This document shows positions 1-11,175 of a stretch of DNA of 64,000 nucleotides, one piece after another. The notes under the pieces were generated by a model. That model saw nothing but the letters and a program-made list of their open reading frames with translations, was not told the origin of the DNA and ran no database searches. Each line of letters opens with the position of its first letter. The first letter of the stretch is position 1. Position numbers and translations under genes: made by a program. Location of the stretch: assembly GCA_008638375.1 (NCBI GenBank), contig CM018043.1, positions 42,500,651 through 42,564,650 on the forward strand, in the 5' to 3' direction. The DNA is from Nyssa sinensis. Taxonomy: Eukaryota > Streptophyta > Magnoliopsida > Cornales > Nyssaceae.

Positions 1-3000
1 GCAATCCAAACCACATGGTTCTATTTTTGAAGAGTATCCACTTTGAAAATATTCAACAGAAAATCAGAAATTCTTCTTTTTTTCCTCCTATTCTACAGGT
101 TATTCTAATATTAAGCCAATTTCCTGGTCTAGTATGCAAGCACTCGCTTTCACAAGGCATTTTTCATGTTAAATTGATTGTCTTTCTCTTCCGAAACAGT
201 TGCTTCATTTTCAATGGATACTAATGTTCAAATATCTAACACCCAAAATTTAAGAACATTCCTCTCCCTCAAGATTGAGAGAGAGAAAGAGAAAGAACCC
301 TCTAAGGCTCTATAGATGGCACTGTGATCAACAGGTCAAGCCTAGAGCATCTCAAGAATTTGAAGCTTGTGTTCACCAAGCTAAGGGAAGACCACCGGGT
401 TCATTACTTTAGCTTAAAAATATTGAGGTGATTTAAGATTAAAATTAATTAACTAAATTAATTTAATCAATTAACTAACTAAATTAATTTAATCAATTAA
501 CTACTCCACAGAGTGATGCAGATAGCCCCAAACTAATTCTCTAATTAATTAACCCAATTAATTAGACAGTAATCATGAATTTAAGTGGCATTACCTAGTG
601 TTTAAGATAGTTATTTAAATACTAAATTTCTATCGTATTGTGGCCAAGTTCTAAATTAAAATACAATAACAAGTACGAAATATATAAGAGCACATCTAAT
701 CTATAAGTAGAGAGACATCAATTGTACGTGGGAAACCCTCCTGGGGAATAAATCCACAACACTGCAAGAGAACTATATAGCACAATATACATCTGTGGGA
801 AAAAAAATTTGGGGTAAGCTCAAAGAGCCTAGTAAGGTAACATAGCGCAATATACACCGGAAAAGGTCAAGCGAATACCACGAATAATTTAGAAAACAAT
901 TGCTGATAAATCGAGGCATTTCACAAAGTTTCATATCACTTGAAAGCATTTCAATGTTCACAATAAGAAGACTGATATCATTTTTTTAGTTCAGAATTCG
1001 TTAACAAATAGTGTAGTAACAAATAGTATTTTCAAATTCGCATAAGCATTTATCCTGGTTGACACAACAATCACATATGATGTCCATTCGTTGTGGGACT
1101 TGCAGACATTACCAGTACTGAAAGTCAATAGTATTATACCCTTGTTAACAAGGGCCAAACTCTGACAGTATCATGCTGGCACAAACAGATTGTCAACAAT
1201 GGTAAACCACTTTTGACACGAAACAAACTCCAACTACAGCTCACACCCACACTAAAACGATTCAAATAACTTTGACAATGATCATACGAATAAGTCAATT
1301 CTTTTCAATAAACATAATAATTTTCAGAAACAATTTCACTTGTAAACGTAGAGCACATATTAGAAACAATCATTTTTTTTTTTTACCCAAGTAATGATAA
1401 TGAAGCAAACTAAATATTATAAAACATATTTTCGAACTCAAAACAATTTGAAATCATTTGCTTGCATAAACAAATTTTCATAAAATAAAAGGAAGAAAAC
1501 ATTTATTTAGCATTTATTCGAAAATTGGATATATCTTGAATGTTCCCTTACCTCGAAAAAAAACTACTCAAATCACATAATGCACTCCAAAAGTATCATT
1601 TGCAAAGTCATTCCAATTCTAGAATAATCCACAAGAGCATATTTAATCAATTAGCTCAATTCGCCGAAATTGACGTAACTATACACACCCTAATTAGTAT
1701 AGTGTTACACATATTTATTAGGCCCAAGCATTCTTAAAATACCTAAATGATGATCTTAGAATATTCCATAATTTTTTCGTAATTTTTAAATATTATTTTC
1801 TATCTTTCATGAATTCTATCAAAATTACCCGATTAAGATTAACTTAAGGCATGGTTCTCCAACTAATCAAAGGTCTTATCTTCAATTTGAGTAGACTTCT
1901 AACAACTCAAATTTACTTGTGCATAGCCATCATAATATAAGCCACCTAATTATACATTTAACTAATTAGAAAACTAATACATTAAGGTAACTTTAATTAA
2001 CGATTAATTATTAGCAAAAATTTCAGCCTCACCTCCCACACCATCAGATTCAGAATATTAAATATGATTTTTCTACCAAATTTCATAATTTTTAAAATTT
2101 GTCTACTATTTTTTCTTAAATTAATGTGTTTTATCCATTAAAATTTATTATTAATATGTAATATTAATGGGTTCGGGACCTAATCCAATAATCGGGCTCA
2201 TCAAGAAATACATATTAGGCTCTTGTTCTAACCTTTTTAGCATTGGGGGTGAGCCGCACTCTCCATACGCACCTTGACCTGAGACTGGGCTTCGCTAATG
2301 AAACCAAAAATTCACCTTCTTCCCCTATTGAAACCCACGAACCAGCAGCCCATGCAAGCAGCCAATTCTTTTTTTTTTCAAATTTCGACCATCAATTTCT
2401 CCATCATTTCTCATCCAAATCATACAAATTATGTGTGCTTCAATCGTTTTTCCGAGACGTATCTAATCGTCTAATTTAATTAAATCAGTTATTTCAAAAT
2501 TAAGAGAAAATTCAGCCCAAAGCTTGCGGTTACAAGGTTTCCTTCTAAAATTTTGATCCTTTATATCTCTTTCAATACATCCCCATATTAGGCATATTAT
2601 ATATCAATTTAAACCTTATTCCATGGGTAATGAAACTATGTTTTCAATTCGTCCAAAGACTCCCAAATTCATACTCAAAATCCAGTCCTAAGTTGATAAT
2701 TCTTTGGTCCCTTTTCTAAGAATATAATTATTTCGAAAATTCATAAAAAAATTTATAAAAACTTCTAAATAATCATCATAAAATAATAGGATTAATTCGA
2801 TAAAACCATAAACATACCTCAATTGATAAATTCCTCCAAAATCAAATTTCTTTAATCCTCCATCGCATAGCCTCTCTCTCTCTCTCTCTCTCTCTCTAGG
2901 ATTTGAGATACTTAAAATAGTGGCTAAGGTTCCTTATGGTTATCTATTTATAATAAATTAGACTTTTCATTATTACATTAATGCCCATATTTATTAATAT

Positions 3001-3400
3001 TATAATTCAGCCCCAATCTAAATTATTTAATTCAATTGTATAACCTTATTTGTATTTTTATTTTAAATCGTAACACTATTAACTTCTAATTTAATTTTCA
3101 ATAAATTCATAAAATTAATTTCATCCGAATACAAAAAATATTAGGGCTTAAGAAAAATACCCCCCCCCCCCCAAAAAAAAAAAAAAGTTTGGTCCTCCAA
3201 ACTTGATTGACCAACGTCATCAATTAGATCAATTCATAATTTTTACTAAGCATATTTCATCATATAATATTATAACCCAAATGCGTTACCACGTTTCTGC
3301 TGCGCTACTTTGATATACCCATCATTTCATATTTGAAAATTCCTAAAATAGTCTCCTTAATACCACAAGTACGGAATTTGTTAGGACTATTCGTCACACG
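1..3400. other. AT-rich non-coding sequence, degenerate retroelement
   Basis: No coding signal was found on either strand. The content is a partly duplicated 29-bp block at 446-503, a CT microsatellite at 2873-2896, a C/A homopolymer pair at 3161-3185, and a segment (about 2200-2900) that resembles the leader part of a minus-strand LTR. Element boundaries could not be placed. Exons for the catalytic half of the lipase gene were looked for here and not found. Confidence 0.4.
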
Positions 3401-3739
3401 TATTGGCTAATCTGTGAGACAAAATTGTCATTGAGTTGTAATGTTTACCAAGTTATTGAGTTTGGAGTCCTTAAGCCTTGTGATCATTAAAGAACATGCC
3501 TACTTCCAGTTAAAGGCTATCTTATTTCCGCATGACTCTCACATACTCATATGGCGAAGGATTGGTAAGCACTTGGTAAGTTTGGAGCGGATCTATCTCA
3601 CACACACACTCATGCATTAAGTTTAATTTACTATTCTAAATATGTGAAAGTGTATTGTGAAGTTGGTACAATGAATAATAGTAGCTCACTTGACTATGCC
3701 TAGTACTTAAAGATGATTTAAGTGGGCTATTATATTTCA

Positions 3740-4735
3740 TTGACCTAAAACTGGAAATTATTGGATTTTTAACAATATTCGTTCGAACGAATCATGGGTT
3801 CGTTAGCACGAATCATGAATTCATTCGCACAAATATTCCAGTATGTTTCTTCATATATTTTAATGAAATATTCATTTGATCTTTCAATCGAATGAATTTT
3901 CCAGAAACTCATTCGTGGGATATTCGTTCGAACAAATGATCCAACGAATTTTCCAATAGCTTGCAAATCACATTCGTTCGATAGTTTGTTCGAACAAACT
4001 GAGGTTTGTGCCAACAAACACCCAATTTGTGGGAACGAATGTCGCCAAAATCAGTTTTCTAATTAGATTTAAATAGTGCAATTTCCTTTCCAAAACCTAT
4101 CCTATATAAGGATTTGATCCCTAATTTGTGGGGGAACTTTTAGATGCTATCAAAAAGAGTTTCTAAACTTTCAAAAGTATTTTTCTTCATATGCATATTG
4201 CACACATAGATCAAATCCTTGAAAAAGAAACCATAATTTCATCTTCTACATTATTCATATAGTACAAGCTTGTGGATTTCAAGTTTGTGCAATCGACAGA
4301 GTTCAAGGTTGCGTGGAGTTTGCAATTATGCTTAGATTGCTGTTCGTGGAGTTCGAAGCGGTAGATACACTTGAAGGGTACTTGCAGATTCGAATTTGAG
4401 AAGATTCAAATTATCAACAAGGCTTGAGGGACTAAGACTGAGTTGTATAGAGTCTGTAATCATTGAACCTCTTCTAGTGGATTCATAACTGGGTTAGCAC
4501 CCCAAGGTTTTCCAAAGCATATTCAGTTGATCTGTGGCGATTTCCTAGTAAAAAAATTCGGTGCACTATCTCTATCTTTTTACTATTGCTTTATTTATTA
4601 TTGCTATAGTTTATCATTGCATGTCACTGAATTTGATTACACCTACTAGCAAATGAATTTTAACATAGTTAAACAAATAATTTTTATTTGCTATTAAGAC
4701 CTATTTACCCCCCTCTAGGTCTAATTCTTGACATC
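3740..4735 (+). repeat. Copia-like LTR remnant with TTCGAACGAA motifs
   Basis: The segment has repeated TTCG(T)TCGAACGAA motifs at 3777-4045, then a leader-like stretch. It closes with a CTATTTACCCCCCTCTAGGT-type end near 4705-4722, which is common at the 3' end of plant Ty1/copia LTRs. It resembles the segment at 29040-30540 in both the motif-rich start and the closing end. The 5' boundary is not clear. Confidence 0.45.
3777..3792. repeat. Perfect 16-bp palindrome in copia-like LTR
   Basis: ATTCGTTCGAACGAAT reads the same on both strands. Partial copies follow every 40-90 bases to about 4045 and again at 29217-29256, where they sit in the related LTR remnant. It could be a protein-binding or hairpin site of the LTR; function is not shown by sequence. 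Confidence 0.6.
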
Positions 4736-6960
4736 TAGACATAGATTGGACCTCTCAGAATTTAATCAAAACTTATTTGATGATCTAGTAACTAATAGAA
4801 TTATGAAAAATCTGATAAAAATTCAATAGCTCGCCTTATAAAGACACCAAAGAATACGTATATCAAACTATTGAGGCAATTATTAGATTATGTTAACACT
4901 TGAACAAATTGCTATCAAATCTATAATTGACACCACAAAATTAGATATTAGTGCTTTTTTTTCGAAAAATTATATTCCACAGATCAAGTAAATCATCAAT
5001 CCTTAACTTTTCAAAAAACAAAATCAATGTATTAAATCCCCAGTAAACAAACATAACCACCAAGCTTCATCAATGACACTTGATATAATTTTCATCCATA
5101 GCATTTAAAAAAACAAGTCCATAAACATCACCCAAGTCAGAAAGATAAACATGATATATATAAGGTCATAATGCTATACTACTGTAATTAAACCACAATA
5201 TCTAATATTATTTGAATTTCACACATCCCTAATTAATTATAATGATCAATCCCTTAAACTTTACGATATCACAATTTTACTTTAATAGTTCATAAAATCA
5301 TGTAAATTAATCTAGAATCTTGTTGGCAATAGGAATAATTTTTTTTTTTTAAATGTGACTTTAAACAAAGTGTTACAAAATTCGATAATGTTACTAAAAT
5401 ATTGTGCCATCCAAAGAATAAGTAAATATTCATTCAGCTAAAGCCCAATTATGTTGAAAATCATCCATGGATCATCACTTAGACTAATGATACTTGGATT
5501 GAAACTCAACCTTTTGACTATGAAAACTTAATTCTTATAATCATGTCACTCAATCGTATAAGATCGATGTAATGTCCATAAAAATTATTTTCTATTTCAA
5601 TTGACAAGATCTAAGCGCTCTAGAATAACATAAGAGATTAAGAAACTTTATTAAACACTCGTATCCTTCTCCCAAGTAAGTAGTATTACAACCACTGGTC
5701 ACTTTTCAAAGTTACTCCATTCTCACACGATAGCGGTCTCAAATCTCCAAATTATAAGATGATATCTCTAAAATGTACGTCATATGACTAACTAGAAGAA
5801 CATCACTAAACACATTACTATAACAAGTAAAATGAATGAACTATCTCATACGTTTATTGATTATGAATTATCCTCAAAAAGTACTTTTAACAAAACAGTT
5901 TCAAATATTCTTTTAGGTCAGAGTCCTATCATTAACCCCTTAGAAGAAGTTATCGAATCTTCCCAAATATTGAACTCTCTCTTGTAACACGAGAGTATTA
6001 CCAATAATCTTTTGTTTCCTTCAGTACCCTCTAAGGCATTTAAAATTTTCTCTCACTCTATCATTTATACTTTATCTAAAATCATGTAGCTATAATTACA
6101 TCATTCTTAGTATAGAAATATAGGTTTTTCTTTAACCAATAACGTTTCCAAATAAGTTATTACTTTGAAATTATGTCACTCCAAATCTGACTTCCATGTC
6201 TAATTATTTAAATGACAGTTAGCTTCTTAAATTATCAAATACTATACTTACTACTATTAACCAATTATTGTCTAGGTGTATGTATATATCGTCCAAGACT
6301 CGTTACATAATAGCTAATACACACTTCAGAGCTTAAAAATGCTTAAAAAGATAATATCAATACTCATACTATTTTTGTCTATTGCATCTCTCTACTTATC
6401 AAGATGAATATCCCATCATTACCATAGATTCACTAAATACTAATTCAATGTTCTAGGGATCCACACTTTTTTTATACCTTAACTGCTCATCAAACTCTTC
6501 AATTTGTTAAAAGGTGAATAACTAAAAGATAACAATGATTACTATAGATGCACAAAAATTCTAACCCAATGTTATAAAGTCAAAAATTCATAATCCTTTG
6601 AATACACAGGATCTCATAACTTTTAATCCATAATTTTCAAACTATACTCCAATATAAAATTTGAAAAAAAAAAAAAAATCAATTCTCCTCAACTCTATAA
6701 AATCACAACTTGAAAGATATAATATACACAGTCTTCAATTTTTTTTCTCAATAATTCATCTAATCATATCTAATTTGTTTATTAGGTTACAAAATCTCCA
6801 ACAATACTCTTAATACATGAATAATCTTACACCTTCTCAAGCTCTCCAAAATAGTAGATATTGCTACAAATTTCACTTATCATAACCTCAAAAATTATTC
6901 AACTCAATCTATAGAACTCCAAACTTACGCAAATAAATTCCACAGAATCTCAAACCTAAG
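4736..6960. other. AT-rich sequence, probably minus-strand retroelement interior
   Basis: No open frame with recognisable protein was found. The right edge (6951-6975) reads, on the minus strand, as TTTGTGGTATCAGAGC followed by TTAGGTTTGAG, a typical methionine-tRNA primer-binding site and leader. The region is therefore probably a decayed retroelement interior continuing from the LTR at 6976-7129. Confidence 0.35.
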
Positions 6961-6975
6961 CTCTGATACCACAAA
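6961..6975 (-). promoter_or_regulatory. Primer-binding site (tRNA-Met type) next to LTR
   Basis: On the minus strand this reads TTTGTGGTATCAGAG, directly after the CGTTACA end of the LTR at 6976-7129. TGGTATCAGAG is the usual plant initiator-methionine tRNA primer-binding site of LTR retrotransposons. Confidence 0.65.
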
Positions 6976-7129
6976 TGTAACGCCTCAAGCCCACTGTCCC
7001 AACAACTTGAAGAGCCCACAATATTATGACTCAAAATCTTAAGCCCAAGTTATTAGTAGTAAGACTTGTGGTGTCTTATATACCAATCATACTACTCCCA
7101 CCCAACCGATGTGGGACAGGAGTATCACA
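6976..7129 (-). mobile_element. TRIM LTR copy C
   Basis: This 154-bp LTR starts TGTGATACTCC and ends GAGGCGTTACA when read on the minus strand. It contains the TGTCCCACATCGG-type core seen in plant TRIM elements. A primer-binding site follows one end and a C/G-rich polypurine tract the other. Confidence 0.7.
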
Positions 7130-7258
7130 TTCTCCCTCCCCCCCCCCCTCGTAGGACCACACATGTCCTCATGGGGTGGACCTCAATCTCCCAACTGCCT
7201 ATTAAGCAGACACTCTAGGGGCCTCTACCCTCTGGGAACCGGCTCTAATACCACAAAT
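7130..7258 (-). mobile_element. TRIM internal region between LTRs C and D
   Basis: Read on the minus strand it starts with a diverged primer-binding site (TTTGTGGTATTAGAGCC) and ends with a G-rich polypurine tract and GAGAA next to LTR C. At 129 bp it is far too short for any protein and is typical of a TRIM. Confidence 0.65.
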
Positions 7259-7361
7259 GTAACGCCTCAAGCCCACTGTCCCAACAACTTAAAGAGTCCA
7301 CAACATTATGGCTCAAAATCTTAAGCCCAAGATGTTAGGATAGCGGGCTTGAGGCGTTACA
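7259..7361. mobile_element. Fused half-LTRs D and E at the centre of the inverted array
   Basis: 7259-7331 is the 3' part of a minus-strand LTR and 7332-7361 is the 3' end of a plus-strand LTR (ending GAGGCGTTACA). The two are joined head to head, so orientation switches at about 7331. The missing U3 parts indicate a deletion or recombination at the junction. Confidence 0.6.
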
Positions 7362-7479
7362 TTTGTGGTATCAGAGCCAGTTCCCAGAGAGTAGAGGCCC
7401 CTAGAGTGTCCGCTTAATGGATAGTTGGGAGATTGAGGTCCACCCAAGGACGTGTGGTCTTAAGGGGGAGGGGGGCGAA
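7362..7479 (+). mobile_element. TRIM internal region 1, plus orientation
   Basis: It begins TTTGTGGTATCAGAGCC, a good methionine-tRNA primer-binding site, and ends with the purine tract GGGGGAGGGGGG before LTR A. No coding capacity. Confidence 0.65.
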
Positions 7480-7634
7480 TGTGATACTCATGTCCCACAT
7501 CGCTTGGGTGGGAGTAGTATGATTAGTACATAAAACACTACAAGTCTTACTACTAATAACATGGGCTTTAAACTTTTGAGCTATAATGTTGTGGGCTCTT
7601 CAAGTTGTTAGGACAGTGGGCTTGAGGCGTTACA
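7480..7634 (+). mobile_element. TRIM LTR copy A
   Basis: This 155-bp LTR runs from TGTGATACTC to GAGGCGTTACA and contains TGTCCCACATCGC near its start. It is closely similar to copies B and C. Confidence 0.7.
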
Positions 7635-7750
7635 TTTGTAGTATCAAAGCCAGGTTCCAAAGGGTAAAGGCCCCTAGAGTGTCCGCTTAATGGGTAACTG
7701 GGAGATCAAGGTCCACCCCACAAAGACGTGTGGTCCTAAGCGAGGGAGAA
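7635..7750 (+). mobile_element. TRIM internal region 2, plus orientation
   Basis: It begins TTTGTAGTATCAAAGCC, a mutated primer-binding site, and ends with GCGAGGGAGAA, a shortened polypurine tract. It closely resembles internal region 1. Confidence 0.65.
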
Positions 7751-7904
7751 TGTGACACTCCTGTCCCACATCGATTGGGTGGGAGTATTAGGATTGGTAT
7801 ATGAGACACCACAAGTCTTACTACTAATAACTTGGGCTTAAGCTTTTGAGCCATAATGTTGTGGGCTCTTCAAGTTGTTGGGAAAGTGGGCTTGAGGCGT
7901 TACA
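7751..7904 (+). mobile_element. TRIM LTR copy B
   Basis: This 154-bp LTR runs from TGTGACACTCC to GAGGCGTTACA. It is the last LTR of the array; unrelated sequence starts at 7905. Confidence 0.7.
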
Positions 7905-10490
7905 AAGAAGCTGGTGATCTAGTGTAACGGTGGATGATAATTGAAAAACTGGCAACGATCATCTGTAATGATGATGTCTGTGAGGACAATGGTGCAGTGG
8001 CTTTGGATGCGATGCATAAATGACCGACAATGTGGTTTTGCAATAGGAGATGATGACGATGACTGCGATGGTGAATACACTTGTTGCAACAATGGAGAAG
8101 ATTTTGATCTGCAACGAAGCAAGGTCTTTGTGATGCTGCAGAGCAGTGACATTTGATGATCTAAACTTCACGATCTGCGACCTTGGGAATCAAACGCGTG
8201 CGTGCGATGATGGGAATTGGTCGACAATGGGCATGGTTGTTAAACTGAGTTAATGTACCAGGTCTGTTGTGGAGAGCATGTGTGCTACTAGTAATGGTGG
8301 TAACAGGATGAACATTGACAATTGGCTAGCGACCAAGGATAAAAACTTGGTATCAATTATTCTAGAAGTTAGTAAAGATAATAATCATTTATTTTTCAAA
8401 TGAAGTAGGAGATTGAAGAATTAAGACCCAAAATTATAAGAAGATATTTCTATTTTTTTTTCAAAAACAATAGATAGCGAAAAGTAGAAGTAATGGAAAT
8501 AAAAAGTAGATAAACAATTTATTATAATACTTAGTTATTAATTATAATATGCTTAAATTTCTAATTTTTTTACATATTATTTAATATGTGACTTGTGTTA
8601 AATTTTCTAATTCGGGGATATTATAATGTATATATCTATTATGTTATAGTATTGTATTTAATTATAATAATTTCATATATTTTATAAAAATATATATATT
8701 ATTATATGATTTCAAATGAGATAAAAATTTATCTTTAGTTATTTTTATACTAGTTTTTAATTAGTAAAAGAGTTACTTGGTGTCAATGACTAATTTTCAT
8801 TTACGTTTTTTTTTTTTTTAATTTTCAGTTTCACCCTAATATCTTCTTGTGTGGATAGATGTGCAACCTAAAACACTTCTAATTAATTAATTATAATATC
8901 TATCTTCACACACATTCATATATTTTACTTTATGTTTCAAAGTGTTTTTATGCATTTTAATTTTTTTTTTATCGTTTCCATTATGTTTTCGAAATGTTTC
9001 CGTTTCGTGAGTGACCGAAACAACACTACAAAACGAAATTTTGATCCTTGCCAGCAATGAGGAAGAGTATATTTATGAACTGTTTGTGAAGGATTGGAGG
9101 ATCGAAATTTGCTCTTATACCAAAATTGATGCAGGACAACCTTAGGAATTTGTACCCAAGGAAAATTTGAACCTAGAACCCTACGCATCTGCACCTACGG
9201 GAAGAAGTTAATGGCATCGGCACCAATAAAATAAAGAGAAAATTACTAAACATCCATTATTATTTCATAACTAAACATTAGAGTCCTCAAATAGGCTCTC
9301 ACAAAGAACTCCTAAAAACAAGATAAGGAAAACTAACAACAAATCCTAAAAAAGGTTAAACAAGATAAGATAATAAATATCTGCTAACAAATAATTCTAG
9401 GACATATCCTGGTCCCCCATCATTAGGCCTTACCAACTACCAAGTCCACCCTCCTAACATCCCAAACTGATGGGACCACCATGAGGTAATGGCCTTTTAT
9501 TCCTTGAGGTGAACCACATGAAATGAACATCATGTCAGTTAAACACTGATTCTGAGTTAGCTTCATTCTCGGAACCCTTGAACAAAAGAGAGCATTTTAC
9601 ACTACAGATAGTGAAACAAGACAGATTTTAACAAAGTTCTAGAAGTTTGCTAACATTAAAAACGAAGTTGGACATAATGTTTTCTCTAGAGAATGCAAAA
9701 TGCATCAAAATTAAGGTTTTAATCATATTATTCTTACCTTTTTCAGAGTCCAAATTTGCCTTTCATACTAAATAATCTATCCTCCATATTACCTTTTTTC
9801 AAAAGCAAATGAAGAACATGATCTCTAAATTTACAGTGATCTTTTTCTGTTATATGAATCTGACATCACATTTTCTTTTTTCTTTTTCTATTTCTTTCTT
9901 TTTTTATGAATTGATTCCGTTTATTGTTATTTTGTCTATTGATAAAAAAAAAAAACCACATTAAAACGGAGAGAAAAATTGAAAGATGCACACAAATTGT
10001 GGCAAGGTGAGTCCTGTATTCGAGTCAAAGACATGAAACTTGAATTCCAACCTCAAACAGAGCTTCAAGAATGAGATTTTCTTTATGATACACAGGAAAG
10101 TGGAAACCTCGATCAATTGGCAGTTTGCACATCAGATACTAGACAAAAACCAAACATGCATCCATATGTACCGAATAGAAGTTTGATAGTTGTCATGTCT
10201 AAACCCTGGAACCTGTGTTACAAGTGTGATATTAGCATGCAGGGAAAAATTATTGATTCAGAAAAAACAAAAAGAAACATTAATATCCTTTTGAGACTAC
10301 ATCTTCCACAATGACACGGAAGTCATCAAGTATCATTGGTTGCTTCTCTGCCTAAATAAAACGTAAAGAATAAAAGGGATTCTTGTAGTGTATGTGGTCC
10401 TCAGACCCACATGCCTAGAGCACCAACACCAAACTAGGCTACGCGATTGAAACTTTAAATCAAAAATGTGGTCCACACTACTGGATTGAG
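7905..10490. other. Non-coding sequence, no feature recognised
   Basis: 7905-8330 is locally richer in GATGATG-like words but codes for nothing I recognise; the short overlapping open frames there lie on both strands and lack protein character. 8340-10490 is AT-rich with A/T homopolymers. No lipase exon was found here. Confidence 0.35.
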
Positions 10491-10494
10491 ACTA

Positions 10495-10990
10495 TCACTG
10501 TATCACATGGTACATCTTCTCGGGTTGTCTACCCTAGAAAGGAAGAGGGTGAGACTGTTGAACCGCCTTCTTGTTCATTGTAAGATGGCTAGAGAGTTGT
10601 GGAGAGCTTTTTAGCAACTTTGGTTGTGCTTGGGCTATGCCAGCCACATTCAAAGAGGTTCTTACGTGATGGTGGTGCAAGAGGATACGGAAGGAGTTGC
10701 GTATTGCTTGGAGGATGACCCCTATTTTTCTTGCGTGGTGCCTATGGTGGGAGTGGAATAGTAGAATTTTTTAGGGGGTGGAAATTCCCCGTTAGAGACT
10801 TAAAGATAGATTTTTGTGTTGTCTTTTCTTTTGGATTAAGGAAGAATTCCCTAGATATTTAGAAAATCTTATGGATTTTTTGGGGAATCTTAGGCTTTAA
10901 TCTTTGTAGCCGGTTTCCTTTTTTTTACATTCAAGTTTGCCCACCTCGGGCACCCTTCATAGTGATACTTTACTAATCAAAAATAAATCA
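10495..10990 (+). mobile_element. L1-type LINE, 3' end fragment
   Basis: Broken frames give LLVHCKMARELWRAF (a C-terminal zinc-knuckle-like motif of plant L1 reverse transcriptases), then FGCAWAMPATFKEV and PIFLAWCLWWEWNSRIF. This is the usual order at the end of plant L1 ORF2. The tail reads CTTTACTAATCAAAAATAAA, like other plant L1 3' ends. Several stops and frameshifts show it is dead. It lies in plus orientation, just beyond the last lipase exon found. Confidence 0.7.
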
Positions 10991-11110
10991 ATCCAATGAA
11001 ACAAAGAACACTGCCTATATAATACAAAACCACGAGCTTTCAAATCAAAACATCCTCATGTAAAAATGAACTATGCAAGAACAGACTCAACTTAACAAAT
11101 ACCTACTCAC

Positions 11111-11175
11111 ATCTGCTTCCACAAGTCATCGGGTGGATTGTGTAAAATTGCTATTTCTCTGAAGAAACTGACTCC
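11111..11175 (-). CDS. Lipase-like gene, probable exon 5 with premature stop
   Basis: After acceptor ATCAG (11177-11176; an alternative acceptor six bases earlier keeps the same frame), the phase set by exon 4 gives SQFLQRNSNFTQSTR, then TGA at 11128-11126, then LVEAD up to a strong donor GTGAGT at 11110. The pattern LQR, S, stop, L-x-E-A aligns with what I recall of the family, where a glycine stands at the stop; GGA to TGA is one change. Another frame is open through the whole exon but does not match the family or the phase of exon 4. Downstream exons for the lipase catalytic core were not found in the window. Confidence 0.5.

Noticed and set aside
7919..8171. Three overlapping frames of 70-77 residues on both strands.
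   Set aside because: All arise from GATGATG-rich sequence; there is no domain, no consistent strand and no partner copy.
10314..10357. A minus-strand piece reading KQPMILDDFRVIVEDVVSKG after an AG, exon-like.
   Set aside because: I could not tie it to the lipase family or to any phase-compatible donor; it is too short to claim.
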